A DNA stretch of 64,000 bases, taken from positions 806,001 through 870,000 of the forward strand of contig NZ_OY762929.1 in the NCBI RefSeq assembly GCF_963666675.1. Reading direction: 5' to 3'. Positions 42,060 through 51,106 of the stretch are shown here, piece by piece. The number at the start of each line of letters is the position of its first letter. Within the stretch, counting starts at the first letter, position 1. Position numbers and translations under genes: made by a program. The notes beneath the pieces are model-generated. The model was not told where the DNA came from and did not search any database. It saw nothing but the letters and a program-made list of their open reading frames with translations. Source of the stretch: an uncultured Desulfobacter sp. (GTDB lineage: Bacteria > Desulfobacterota > Desulfobacteria > Desulfobacterales > Desulfobacteraceae).

Positions 42060-43614
42060 GCCTTTGGCGGCCCAAAAACGTCTGACAGCGGTGCCGAGCA
42101 TCAGCCAGGGGATCTGGCTGTTTCTTTTGCTGTCGGCTGGGTTGGGGGTGTGTCAGTTCATCATCAACATCAGCCTGCTGGATATGGGCATCTTATCCGA
42201 CATCAACATCAATTTTGGTGCCCGGGCCATGCTGGCATATGACGGCGCGCCGCCCAAGCTTGAGAATATCGGCGGAATTTACCCGCCCATTCCCTATTTT
42301 CTGGTTTTGGTGTTCCGTGATCCCATTATGGCCGCCGCCATGGCCGGCGGGGCGGTCCAGGCGGCCATTGTCTGCATGATTAACAGTCTTCGCAAAGCCG
42401 GCAGTATCGGGCGGCTGACCGAATTGATCTGTATTATCTGTATCATGTTTTTACCCCAGATGTTGTTTGTATTTACCCAGCGCATTGACTTGAGTCTGAC
42501 ATTATGCGCCTTTACCTTGACCATATGGAGCCTGCGCCGGGTGGAATTGTACGGCCGGACCTATCATCTGACCCTGTGCAGTCTGTGCATGGCTTTGCTC
42601 TATCTGTGTGATCCGGCCACGTTGCTTCTTTGCCTGCTGTTTGCACCCTACATTGCAAAACAGGGCCTCAAAGTTCATAATTCCATCATTGCTGTGCTTG
42701 TGCTGACCTATCTGCCCCTGGCCTTTTTTGCAGTAATCCAGCGCCCCATCAGCCTCTTGTTCTTAGGTGAAACCGATCCGTTCACCCAATGGCGTGACCT
42801 GCTTTTAGTCAGTCAGGGTATTGATATGATAGAGGCCCGGCCCGGCCAGGGGAGTATTGTGGCGGCGCTTATGGAAACCGCTCGTCGGTTATCCCATATC
42901 TCATATATGCTTGCACCCTGGGTGGCGGCATGGGTGATTATGCTGGTGCGGGGCGGATGGCGTCTGTTGTTCTCCATGCACAAATATCTGCTTGCACCGC
43001 TGTTGTACTGCTTTTGGTCCCTGTATCTTGGCACGGGCATTTTTGAACGGGCAAGCTCGGCGGTTCTTATTTTTTTTGTCCAGGCGCTGCTTCTGGCCAC
43101 ACAGGATTTTTCACCTTCCATCCTCCCGAACACAGCTAAAATTAATAAAAAATCTTCGTTCATTGTGGCATTGGGTATGATATTGGGTCTGGCCGGTGGT
43201 TGGGTCGGCATGATGCATTCGCCTGACAGGGCCGAACAGCAGTTTATACAGGTATTGCTGCATCAGCAGCGGGATACGCATATTGACGGTTTTTATAGGC
43301 TTTTTGATACCGTTCATGACACCCAGGGCAAAATTTTGATGGACACCGAACGCAACATGCCCTTGATCTTTTTTTCAGGGACGCCCCGGCGGTTTTTACT
43401 GCCCTATCAGCTGGACTATGAAATGGGGTTGTCGCTGCCGGCCGCGTATGTGGATTATGTGGTGGTGTATGCAGACCCTGCCTATGATGGGATTGCGCGA
43501 AAACATCCATCGGTCATGCATAAAAAGCTTGCCGGCTTTTCGTGTATTGCAGAACATGGTAAACGCCTGGTATTCAAGCGCCAGGACGAGGCTGCAAAAG
43601 ACTATCTCAATTAA
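42022..43614 (+). CDS. Polytopic membrane protein of the polysaccharide locus
   Basis: A 530-residue protein with about a dozen hydrophobic helices and a soluble C-terminus. NINFGARAMLAYDGAPPKLE followed by GGIYPPIPYFLVLVF resembles the periplasmic loop of GT39/PMT-type lipid-linked glycosyltransferases (ArnT-like), but I cannot name a family with certainty. The C-terminal part VDYVVVYADPAYDGIARKHP looks like a small globular domain. It overlaps the synthase gene, so it is probably required for the same polymer. Confidence 0.65.
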   Translation: MALQVHAIRHPSEPLAAQKRLTAVPSISQGIWLFLLLSAGLGVCQFIINISLLDMGILSDININFGARAMLAYDGAPPKLENIGGIYPPIPYFLVLVFRDPIMAAAMAGGAVQAAIVCMINSLRKAGSIGRLTELICIICIMFLPQMLFVFTQRIDLSLTLCAFTLTIWSLRRVELYGRTYHLTLCSLCMALLYLCDPATLLLCLLFAPYIAKQGLKVHNSIIAVLVLTYLPLAFFAVIQRPISLLFLGETDPFTQWRDLLLVSQGIDMIEARPGQGSIVAALMETARRLSHISYMLAPWVAAWVIMLVRGGWRLLFSMHKYLLAPLLYCFWSLYLGTGIFERASSAVLIFFVQALLLATQDFSPSILPNTAKINKKSSFIVALGMILGLAGGWVGMMHSPDRAEQQFIQVLLHQQRDTHIDGFYRLFDTVHDTQGKILMDTERNMPLIFFSGTPRRFLLPYQLDYEMGLSLPAAYVDYVVVYADPAYDGIARKHPSVMHKKLAGFSCIAEHGKRLVFKRQDEAAKDYLN

Positions 43615-43617
43615 TGA

Positions 43618-44508
43618 TCAAGGTCGTTGGGGATGGATTTCAAGCGTAAAATTATCAATGGTGGCTGCGGCTTCGGCGTTAACCAGTTCTAAAACAAATT
43701 CCATCTGATAGATTTTGAGGTCTTCAAGGCCCGGCCGTGTCGCGCCAGGTCGCTTGAGCCCGGGGAAATTACTGTGAACCGCGTTGACAAGATGTTGGGT
43801 GATGTCCGTTCGCCAGGAAACTTTTTTTGCGACCACGGCGGGCTTCAGGGGGACGGGTACATGAAAGGCAAATTCATCTTCGTGGGGCACGATGGACTTC
43901 ATATTGGACCGGTGAAAAATGTAAAAATCGATGACCAGGGGCTTGCGGCCCAGGCGATCACTGCCGGGCGGCATGGCGGGGCCGGACAACCAGAGATTGA
44001 CGGCTGCCAGAATCCATGAATCCTCAGGTGTTAAAAGCTTTGCAGTATCCAGGATACAGTCAAGGTTCAGAATTATACGCCTGTTGTTGAGAGGGCTGGG
44101 GGGCGGCGAAAAATGCCGACGTGGGCTGCAGTGTCCGTTTTTCCACATGTTTCCCTGGATATAACGCACATACCCCCATGCCCGGCCCGGTCGAAGGTTT
44201 TTGCCGTATACGTATGCGTCCCATCCGCTGCTTTTAAACCGGGCCGCAGTCAAGGCATGATCATGGGCGCCCTGAAAGGTGCCAAACTCGATCCCCCATG
44301 CCCGGGAGCCCCAGGGGGCAAGGCTGTTGCAGCACTGGGTGATGTTGCCGGTATCAAACGCGTCCAGGGAAAAATCACCGTCGCGATTCCATGCCCATGA
44401 ATCCGCGGTCCCGGCAGCACAAAGGCATGTTTTGCCAACGCTTTGAAAATGGAGACAAAAAAATACAACAATCAGAGTCGTTATATATTTAATTTTTTTC
44501 CATCCCAT
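43618..44508 (-). CDS. Secreted hypothetical protein convergent with the polysaccharide operon
   Basis: A 296-residue protein with an N-terminal hydrophobic signal (YITTLIVVFFCLHF) and a Cys- and Trp-rich mature part (WAWNRDGDFSLDAFDTG, WGSRAWGIEFGTF, RAWGYVRYIQGNMWKNG). The strands VIDFYIFHRSN and TIDNFTLEIH look beta-sandwich-like. It may be a secreted enzyme or binding protein acting on the neighbouring polysaccharide. No family could be assigned. It ends 4 bases from the operon's last gene. Confidence 0.55.
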   Translation of the reverse strand: MGWKKIKYITTLIVVFFCLHFQSVGKTCLCAAGTADSWAWNRDGDFSLDAFDTGNITQCCNSLAPWGSRAWGIEFGTFQGAHDHALTAARFKSSGWDAYVYGKNLRPGRAWGYVRYIQGNMWKNGHCSPRRHFSPPPSPLNNRRIILNLDCILDTAKLLTPEDSWILAAVNLWLSGPAMPPGSDRLGRKPLVIDFYIFHRSNMKSIVPHEDEFAFHVPVPLKPAVVAKKVSWRTDITQHLVNAVHSNFPGLKRPGATRPGLEDLKIYQMEFVLELVNAEAAATIDNFTLEIHPQRP

Positions 44509-44675
44509 AGGTATGTGTAGAGCCTTGTTATGATTAGACTTGCAAAGGGTATCATGGTCCCGATTTTCGGACCACGCTTTATTTTACCAGGGCACGCAGG
44601 CTTTAAGGATGAAAGGCAGGTGCAAGCAAGATTGTATAAAAAGCGGACCAGACCGGCTTAATTGTGTAATTTTTG

Positions 44676-44742
44676 TGGTATAATACTTTTGTATTGAGCG
44701 TGTTACTTTATCTTGACACGAGCCGTAATTCCCGGGTATTAA
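44676..44742 (+). promoter_or_regulatory. Two sigma-70 promoter candidates for epd
   Basis: An extended -10 TGGTATAAT lies at 44676-44684. A second set has TTGACA at 44713-44718, spacer 18, and TATTAA at 44737-44742. Both precede the gene start at 44785. Either could drive the epd gene. Confidence 0.5.
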
Positions 44743-44784
44743 AGAAGTTTTTTTATTAACCCAAACGGTTCAGGAAGTCTGGTC

Positions 44785-45798
44785 ATGGCATATAAGATAG
44801 CAGTCAACGGATATGGAAGAATTGGACGATGCGTGGTGCGCGCCCTCTACGAGTCCAGGGCATACAGAGAGCAGCTTAGTCTTGTGGCCATTAATGAAAC
44901 CTGGCATCCTGATACGGTCTATCATTTAACCCGGTTTGATTCAACCCATGGGCGCTTTCCCGCAGAGGTGAAGACGAGTGGCCGGGGGATGTCCATTGAC
45001 GGCGATGAGATTTGTCTGTTCCAGGAAAAAGAGATTGAGTGTCTGCCCTGGAAAGATCTTGGGGTGGACGCAGTTCTGGACTGCACAGGTATTTTTAATG
45101 ACAGGCAGGCTGCTGGCCGGCATATGCTCTCCGGTGCTTCAAAGGTCATTTTTTCCCATCCCGGAAAAGATGAAATGGATGCCACCATTGTGTACGGGGT
45201 GAATCACGACACGCTGAACGCCGCAGATACGGTGATTTCCAATGCCTCTTGCACCACGAACTGTTTGATTCCCATTTTGAGCGTTATTGATGCTGCGCTG
45301 GGCATTGACAGCGGATCAATCACAACCATCCATTCTGCCATGAACGACCAGCCTGTGATTGACGCATATAATATGGATTTGCGAAAAACAAGGTCTGCCC
45401 TGCAATCCATTATCCCGGTGACGACATCCCTTGCAAAGGGAGTCGGCAGGATTCTGCCCCATCTGGACGACAGATTTGAAACCCTGGCCATCCGGGTGCC
45501 GACCACCAATGTCTCCATCATGGATATTGCCCTTGTGGTGGCTGCGGATACGGATGCCGACCAGATCAATGCACTGCTTACCCGGGCCGCAGAATCGGAT
45601 TTGAAGGGTATTCTAGGGGTCAATGATGAGCAGTTGGTCTCCTGTGATTTTAACCATGATTCCAGATCCGCCATTGTTGATCTGTCCCAGACCCGGGTAT
45701 CGGGGTCCCGGCTTGTAAAAATTCAGGCGTGGTTTGACAATGAGTGGGGGTATTCCAACAGGATGCTTGACACCACAATTGCCGCCCTGAACAAATAA
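44785..45798 (+). CDS. epd: Erythrose-4-phosphate dehydrogenase-like (GapA family)
   Basis: A 337-residue NAD-dependent dehydrogenase: Rossmann start KIAVNGYGRIGRCVVRALYE and catalytic SNASCTTNCLIPIL (Cys at about 154). The substrate half has IHSAMNDQPVIDAYNMDLRK then TRSALQSIIPV, which is the Epd form (HSAM..QxVIDAY) rather than the GapA form (HAYTxDQ), and DFNHDSRSAIVD also resembles Epd. Epd oxidises erythrose 4-phosphate to 4-phosphoerythronate for pyridoxal-phosphate synthesis. Some such proteins also act on glyceraldehyde 3-phosphate, so assays are needed to settle the substrate. Confidence 0.83.
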   Translation: MAYKIAVNGYGRIGRCVVRALYESRAYREQLSLVAINETWHPDTVYHLTRFDSTHGRFPAEVKTSGRGMSIDGDEICLFQEKEIECLPWKDLGVDAVLDCTGIFNDRQAAGRHMLSGASKVIFSHPGKDEMDATIVYGVNHDTLNAADTVISNASCTTNCLIPILSVIDAALGIDSGSITTIHSAMNDQPVIDAYNMDLRKTRSALQSIIPVTTSLAKGVGRILPHLDDRFETLAIRVPTTNVSIMDIALVVAADTDADQINALLTRAAESDLKGILGVNDEQLVSCDFNHDSRSAIVDLSQTRVSGSRLVKIQAWFDNEWGYSNRMLDTTIAALNK

Positions 45799-45866
45799 CG
45801 GCCATGGGCCGACCTGACATATCAACTGCCAGGCTTAAGCCCGCAACGAAAGTTGGAAGATCTGTA
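45796..45866 (-). repeat. BPR copy at the epd stop codon
   Basis: TAACGGCCATGGGCCGACC begins at the epd stop codon itself (TAA 45796-45798), followed by GGCTTAAGCCCGCAACGAAAG, then decays without a full first stem. It is the least complete copy but has the same terminal and the same relation to a stop codon as the lut copy. Confidence 0.75.
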
Positions 45867-45910
45867 TACATTCTAAAAACTTTTTTTAAAAAAAGTAAAG
45901 GAGGTTGGCT

Positions 45911-47686
45911 ATGGCGCTGGATCCAACCAAACATGCAGACTGGGAAATTGCAGAAGATGCAGAAAAACGCATGCTCACCATCTATAAAATTGGTGAAAAA
46001 CTTGGGTTGACCAAAGAAGAACTGCTGCCCCATGGGCATTACATCGGCAAGATTGATTTCATGAAAGTCCTTGACCGGCTTAAAGGCAAACCCGACGGAA
46101 AGTACATTGATGTGACCGCCATTACCCCAACCCCCCTTGGCGAAGGCAAATCCACCTCAGCCATTGGGCTTGTGCAGGGCCTTGGCAAACTGGGGAAAAG
46201 TGTTTCCGCCGCCATTCGTCAACCCTCAGGCGGGCCGACCATGAATATCAAGGGGTCTGCGGCCGGCGGCGGTCTGGCCCAGTGCATTCCTTTGACGCCC
46301 TTTTCTCTGGGGTTTACCGGCGACATCAACGCCATCATGAACGCCCACAACCTGGCCATGGTCGCCCTGACGGCGCGCATGCAGCATGAAAGAAATTATA
46401 CCGATGAGCAGCTTGATCGCCTGTCAGGCATGGAGCGGCTTGATATTGATCCCACCAACGTTGAAATGGGCTGGGTCCTGGATTTCTGCTGCCAGTCCCT
46501 GCGCAACATCATCATTGGCATTGACGGGGTCAACGGCAAGTTCGACGGGTTTATGATGAAATCCAAATTCGGTATTGCCGTATCTTCGGAGGTGATGGCC
46601 ATCCTCTCTTTGGCCACCGACCTGAAGGATATGCGTGAACGAATGGGCAAGATTGTTGTGGCATATACTAAAAAGGGAAAACCTGTCACCACCGAAGATT
46701 TGAAAGTTGCCGGTGCCATGACCGCCTGGATGGTTGATGCCATGAAACCCTCTTTGATGCAGACCCTGGAAGGCCAGCCTGTGATTGTTCATGCAGCGCC
46801 CTTTGCCAACATTGCCGTCGGCCAAAGTTCCATCATCGCCGATAAGGTCGGTTTGAAACTGTCGGATTACCATGTGACCGAATCGGGCTTTGGTGCCGGC
46901 ATCGGGTTTGAAAAGTTCTGGAATATCAAATGCCGCTATTCGGGGCTTACACCCGACTGTGCGGTGATTGTTGCAACCATTCGCGCCTTGAAATGTCATG
47001 GCGGGGCACCGGTGCCCGTTCCGGGCAGACCCATGCCCGAGGCCTACAGCACCGAAAATGTTGAATGGGTCGAAAAAGGATGCGCCAATCTTATTCATCA
47101 TATCCGCAATGTGCGAAAGGCGGGGATCTCTCCGGTGGTCTGCATCAACGCCTTTTATGCCGACACCGATGCGGAAATTGCCAAGGTGTGTGATCTGGTG
47201 GAGGCCGAAGGTGCCCGGGTGGCCGTTTCCCGTCACTGGGAAAAGGGCGGCGACGGTGCCGTTGAATTTGCAGAAGCCGTTGTGGAGGCGTGCGAGGAAA
47301 AAACGGACTTCAAATTTCTCTACATGCTGGATATGCCGCTTAAACAACGAATTGAACTGATTGCCAAAGAGGTCTACGGCGCAGACGGTGTTGATTACTC
47401 GCCGGTTGCCGACAGGAAACTTGAGTTGCTGCAGGCTGATCCGGACGTCTCCAAAATGGGCGTGTGCATGGTGAAAACCCATCTGTCTTTATCCGATAAC
47501 CCAGGACTGAAGGGGGCGCCCAAAAATTGGAGACTGGCGATTCGTGAAGTTTTAATTTACAGGGGGGCAGGGTTTATTGTGCCCGTTGCCGGGGATATAT
47601 CCTTGATGCCCGGAACCTGTTCCAACCCTGCCTTTAAACGCATTGATGTCGACGTTGAAACCGGTAAGGTGCAGGGAATATTTTAA
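45911..47686 (+). CDS. fhs: Formate-tetrahydrofolate ligase
   Basis: A 591-residue ligase, start at ATG 45911 behind AAAGGAGG (45898-45904). The P-loop-like TPTPLGEGKSTSAIGL (about 65-80) binds ATP. IRQPSGGPTMNIKGSAAGGG and GFTGDINAIMNAHNLAMV are invariant FTHFS motifs, and the ending (DISLMPGTCSNPAF) is also standard. It makes 10-formyl-THF from formate, ATP and THF, the entry step of the methyl branch of C1 metabolism (Wood-Ljungdahl or biosynthetic). folD follows 86 bases downstream, so the two act in sequence. Confidence 0.97.
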   Translation: MALDPTKHADWEIAEDAEKRMLTIYKIGEKLGLTKEELLPHGHYIGKIDFMKVLDRLKGKPDGKYIDVTAITPTPLGEGKSTSAIGLVQGLGKLGKSVSAAIRQPSGGPTMNIKGSAAGGGLAQCIPLTPFSLGFTGDINAIMNAHNLAMVALTARMQHERNYTDEQLDRLSGMERLDIDPTNVEMGWVLDFCCQSLRNIIIGIDGVNGKFDGFMMKSKFGIAVSSEVMAILSLATDLKDMRERMGKIVVAYTKKGKPVTTEDLKVAGAMTAWMVDAMKPSLMQTLEGQPVIVHAAPFANIAVGQSSIIADKVGLKLSDYHVTESGFGAGIGFEKFWNIKCRYSGLTPDCAVIVATIRALKCHGGAPVPVPGRPMPEAYSTENVEWVEKGCANLIHHIRNVRKAGISPVVCINAFYADTDAEIAKVCDLVEAEGARVAVSRHWEKGGDGAVEFAEAVVEACEEKTDFKFLYMLDMPLKQRIELIAKEVYGADGVDYSPVADRKLELLQADPDVSKMGVCMVKTHLSLSDNPGLKGAPKNWRLAIREVLIYRGAGFIVPVAGDISLMPGTCSNPAFKRIDVDVETGKVQGIF

Positions 47687-47772
47687 CTTAAAAGCTCAAG
47701 ATTTAACCGATCCGGTACAGGGGGCGGCGTTGTCTGTCGTTTTTTTTGCCGGACCATAGCAGGAGAAAGTGT

Positions 47773-48666
47773 ATGACCGCAGAAATCATTAGCGGAACCG
47801 AGATTAGGAAGACGATTCTGGCTGAAATTACGGCCGATGTTGAAAAAATGAAAGCTGAACACGGCAAAGTGCCTGGGCTGGTGACCATTCTTGTGGGCAG
47901 CAATCCGGCCTCTGTCAGCTATGTGACCTTGAAGGTAAAAACAGCGTTGTCTGTGGGATTTAATGAAATCCAGGACGATCAGCCCGAAGATATCAGCGAG
48001 GTGGATCTGCTGGCGTTGATCGATAAATATAACAATGATCCCGACATCCACGGTATACTGGTTCAGCTGCCGCTGCCCAAACATATTGATGAAAAAAAGG
48101 TGATTAATGCCATCAATCCGGACAAGGACGTGGATGCATTCCACCCTGTGAATGTGGGGCGTCTGATGATCGGCGGTGATGATGCCAGATTTTTGCCCTG
48201 TACCCCGGCCGGTATCCAGGAGATGATTGCCCGTTCCGGAACCAGGACAAGCGGGGCTGAGGTGGTTGTGGTGGGCCGGTCCAATATCGTGGGCAAACCC
48301 ATCGCCATGATGCTGGCCCAAAAAGGTGATTGTGCCAACGCCACCGTAACCATCGTGCATACAAGAACCAAAGACCTTGCCGCCCATTGCAAACGCGCCG
48401 ATATCCTTGTTGTCGCGGCGGGCGTCCCCGACCTTGTTAAGCCCGAATGGATAAAACCCGGGGCCACTGTGATTGATGTGGGGGTGAACCGTGTGGGGGT
48501 AAATGAATCCACAGGAAAAGCCATTCTCAAAGGTGATGTGGACTTTGAGGCAGCCAAAAACATCGCAGGAAAAATTACCCCCGTTCCCGGCGGCGTGGGA
48601 CCCATGACCATTGCCATGCTCATGAAAAATACCCTGAGGGCTGCCCAGTATGCCCTGGCAGATTAA
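47773..48666 (+). CDS. folD: Bifunctional methylene-THF dehydrogenase/cyclohydrolase
   Basis: Start at ATG 47773 behind AGGAGAAAG; the longer frame to 47746 lacks a ribosome site. The 297-residue enzyme has the catalytic lysine motif ASVSYVTLKVKTALSVGF, VQLPLPKHIDE and PDKDVDAFHPVNVG, then the NAD(P) site VVVGRSNIVGKPIAMML and the closing PVPGGVGPMTIAMLM. It converts 10-formyl-THF to methylene-THF (or the reverse), directly after Fhs. The large reverse-strand ORFs over this region are shadows. Confidence 0.96.
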   Translation: MTAEIISGTEIRKTILAEITADVEKMKAEHGKVPGLVTILVGSNPASVSYVTLKVKTALSVGFNEIQDDQPEDISEVDLLALIDKYNNDPDIHGILVQLPLPKHIDEKKVINAINPDKDVDAFHPVNVGRLMIGGDDARFLPCTPAGIQEMIARSGTRTSGAEVVVVGRSNIVGKPIAMMLAQKGDCANATVTIVHTRTKDLAAHCKRADILVVAAGVPDLVKPEWIKPGATVIDVGVNRVGVNESTGKAILKGDVDFEAAKNIAGKITPVPGGVGPMTIAMLMKNTLRAAQYALAD

Positions 48667-48791
48667 TTTTAAAGCGATGATGAAGAGTTCCTAAAGGTCA
48701 TGGCAGATTTGTCCATCCCATGGTATAAGGGCAATGGATCTCAGCGTATTGTGGGATGGATAATTTTTTGTTGTGACACCAAGGAGGTAAA

Positions 48792-49073
48792 ATGGCACAA
48801 AAAGAGGATTTGGGCGCTAAAGGCGCGCTGCCCAAAATAGAGTTTTCAAGTTTTATTCTGTCGTTGTATTCATCTGGCCTGGTCCAGTTGGGAAAAGTGG
48901 AGGACCCCTCCACCGGGAAAAAAACAAAAGACCTGGCAATGGCCAAGCATACCATTGATATGATTGCAATGCTCCAGGAAAAAACCGCCGGCAACCTGAC
49001 CGAGGATGAAAAAAATCTGCTCAAAGCCCTGATCAGTGAGCTGCGCATGGCCTATGTGGAAGCCAAGGCCTGA
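48792..49073 (+). CDS. DUF1844 protein
   Basis: A 93-residue protein matching DUF1844: IEFSSFILSLYSSGLVQLGK, DLAMAKHTIDMIAMLQEKT and a C-terminal NLTEDEKNLLKALISELRMA followed by YVE. AAGGAGG precedes the ATG. In deltaproteobacteria it is commonly found near ispE or folate genes; its function is unknown. The stop lies 4 bases before the ispE start. Confidence 0.88.
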   Translation: MAQKEDLGAKGALPKIEFSSFILSLYSSGLVQLGKVEDPSTGKKTKDLAMAKHTIDMIAMLQEKTAGNLTEDEKNLLKALISELRMAYVEAKA

Positions 49074-49077
49074 ACGG

Positions 49078-49962
49078 GTGCACCTCTCTTTTGCCAAGAT
49101 CAATTTATTTTTGTATGTCACGGGGAGGCGGCCTGACGGTTACCACGAACTGTTTTCCCTGATGGCTCCGTTGACACTTGCCGATCGTCTTGAGATCGTC
49201 CGGTCGGGCGATGGCATTCAAGCGGTGTGCAGTCATCCGGATGTGCCCGAAGATGATACAAATCTTGCATGCAAAGCTGCAAATCTTTTCAGGTCTGCAA
49301 TGCTTGATAAAAAAGCAGATCCCGGGTTTGAGCATCTGACCATTCATATTGAAAAAAAAATCCCGGTATGCGGCGGGCTTGGCGGGGGCAGTTCCAATGC
49401 CGCGTGTGTACTGCAAGCCTTAAATGAGTTGAGTGAAACGCCGTTTTCCACAGAAGAGTTGATGCGTTTAGGCCTGGATCTGGGTGCGGATGTCCCCTTT
49501 TTTATTTCCCAGGGGCCGGCGTTCGCCTCCGGGGTGGGGGAAAAACTTACCCCCTGCAGGCAGATGCCGAATCTTTCGGTGATTGTTGTTAACCCGGGTG
49601 TGGCGGCTTCAACGGTAAATGTTTTCAGAAAGTTGGAATTTGGATTGACATTTACCCCTTCATATATTATAAATCCGAGTTCGAATGTACTGCCATTCGG
49701 AAAGGAGCTTGATGGCAGGGAAATTTTGCATAACGATCTTGAAGGACCGGCGTGCAATTTATACCCTGAGATCGGGCTTGCAAAAAAAGAGATGGCGTTG
49801 TTGCTGCAAAGAAATGTATACATGTCTGGAAGCGGCTCGTCTCTTTTTGCTCTTTACTCGGACCACGATGTGGCCGAAAAGGATTATGAACAGCTTTTGA
49901 AGGCTCGGTCGGAGAATATGAAATACGTTTTCCTTACCGGAATCAGGCCTTTGAACGGCTGA
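49078..49962 (+). CDS. ispE: 4-diphosphocytidyl-2-C-methyl-D-erythritol kinase
   Basis: I propose the GTG at 49078 as start, because the family begins at SFAKINLFLYVTGRRPDGYH and the frame upstream overlaps DUF1844 without family similarity. The 294-residue GHMP kinase has the phosphate loop PVCGGLGGGSSNAACVL (about 90-107) and GADVPFFISQGPAFASGVGE, and the C-terminal YMSGSGSSLFALYS. It phosphorylates CDP-methylerythritol in the MEP isoprenoid pathway. It is followed by tRNA-Gln and prs, a conserved order in deltaproteobacteria. Confidence 0.92.
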   Translation: MHLSFAKINLFLYVTGRRPDGYHELFSLMAPLTLADRLEIVRSGDGIQAVCSHPDVPEDDTNLACKAANLFRSAMLDKKADPGFEHLTIHIEKKIPVCGGLGGGSSNAACVLQALNELSETPFSTEELMRLGLDLGADVPFFISQGPAFASGVGEKLTPCRQMPNLSVIVVNPGVAASTVNVFRKLEFGLTFTPSYIINPSSNVLPFGKELDGREILHNDLEGPACNLYPEIGLAKKEMALLLQRNVYMSGSGSSLFALYSDHDVAEKDYEQLLKARSENMKYVFLTGIRPLNG

Positions 49963-49977
49963 TAAAAAATAAAGTTT

Positions 49978-50052
49978 TGGGGCGTCGTCAAGCGGTAAGA
50001 CACAGGGTTTTGATCCCTGCATTCAGAGGTTCGAATCCTCTCGCCCCAGCCA
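49978..50052 (+). tRNA. tRNA-Gln (anticodon TTG)
   Basis: Acceptor stem TGGGGCG (49978-49984) pairs with CGCCCCA (50042-50048), then discriminator G and an encoded CCA. The anticodon arm is CAGGGTTTTGATCCCTG with TTG, which reads glutamine codons, and the T-arm is AGAGGTTCGAATCCTCT. All cloverleaf parts are present. Confidence 0.97.
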
Positions 50053-50099
50053 AAAAATATTAAAGGGCCAGGAATGGTTAGAAAACAAAGAGGTTTAAT

Positions 50100-51038
50100 A
50101 TGAACGGCCTGTCTATTTTTGCCGGAAACTCCAATGTCCCCCTTGCAGAAAGAATATCGGAATATTTGGCCAAACCTCTGGGGCGATTGAAAGTCAACCG
50201 GTTCAGTGACGGGGAAACCCAGGTCGAGATTCATGAAAATGTACGTCGGCGGGAAGTCTATGTGATCCAGTCCACGTGCAAACCTGTAAACGATAATCTG
50301 GTGGAGCTTTTACTGCTCGTTGACGCCTTCAGGCGCTCTTCTGCGGCCCGGGTAACCGCTGTTATTCCCTATTTCGGTTATGCCCGCCAGGATAAAAAAG
50401 TGGCACCCCGTGTGCCCATCAGTGCCAAGGTGGTTGCTGAACTGCTTGAGCGGACGGGTGTTGACAGGGTTATCACCATGGACTTACATGCCGGACAAAT
50501 CCAGGGCTTTTTCAATGTGCCCGTGGATAATCTTTATGCGGCCCCCATTATCATTGATGATATAAAAACCCGTTTCAGTGAGGATGTCGTTGTTGTTTCG
50601 CCGGATGCAGGCGGGGTGGAACGGGCCAGGGCTTACGCCAAGCGTTTGGACGTCGGGCTTGCCATCGTGGATAAACGCCGCAGTGCACCCAATCAGGCCA
50701 AGGCCATGGCCATCATCGGGGATGTGAAGGATAAAATCGCCCTGGTGATCGACGATATGGTGGACACGGCGGGAACCTTGACAGAGGCTGCCGGTGTCAT
50801 CAGGGAAAAAGGGGCCAGGGAAGTGCATGCCTATTGTACCCATCCTGTACTATCAGGTCCGGCCATTGACAGAATAACACAATCATCTCTAAGCTCCCTT
50901 GTTGCAACGGATACCGTTCCCTTGTCGGAAGAGGCCCGTTCCTGTGGCAAGATAAAGACGCTTTCCATTGCAAAACTTGTTGGAGAGGCCATTATGCGCA
51001 GCTACAGGGGAGATTCTGTAAATTCTTTATTTGTATAA
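50100..51038 (+). CDS. prs: Ribose-phosphate pyrophosphokinase
   Basis: A 312-residue class I PRPP synthase. It has RFSDGETQVEIHENVRRREV, the ATP-site RARDQ-like VIPYFGYARQDKKVAPRVPI, DLHAGQIQGFF and the PRPP loop VIDDMVDTAGTLTEAA (about 218-233). It makes PRPP for nucleotides, His and Trp. It is 47 bases after tRNA-Gln and precedes rplY. Length and motifs are standard. Confidence 0.97.
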   Translation: MNGLSIFAGNSNVPLAERISEYLAKPLGRLKVNRFSDGETQVEIHENVRRREVYVIQSTCKPVNDNLVELLLLVDAFRRSSAARVTAVIPYFGYARQDKKVAPRVPISAKVVAELLERTGVDRVITMDLHAGQIQGFFNVPVDNLYAAPIIIDDIKTRFSEDVVVVSPDAGGVERARAYAKRLDVGLAIVDKRRSAPNQAKAMAIIGDVKDKIALVIDDMVDTAGTLTEAAGVIREKGAREVHAYCTHPVLSGPAIDRITQSSLSSLVATDTVPLSEEARSCGKIKTLSIAKLVGEAIMRSYRGDSVNSLFV

Positions 51039-51106
51039 GATAAAAAAGATATATATTTGATCAACCTGCCTTTTCGTGTGAAAGGACAGGTACGAAAGGT
51101 TTAAAC

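Noticed and set aside
44785..45798. Plain glycolytic GAPDH
   Set aside because: HSAMNDQPVIDAY and neighbouring motifs fit Epd better, although dual activity cannot be excluded.
46424..47482. 352-codon ORF on the minus strand
   Set aside because: It lies wholly antisense to fhs, has a His/Gly-rich composition typical of a shadow frame and no family motif.
47683..48387. 234-codon minus-strand ORF
   Set aside because: Antisense to folD, whose motifs are complete.
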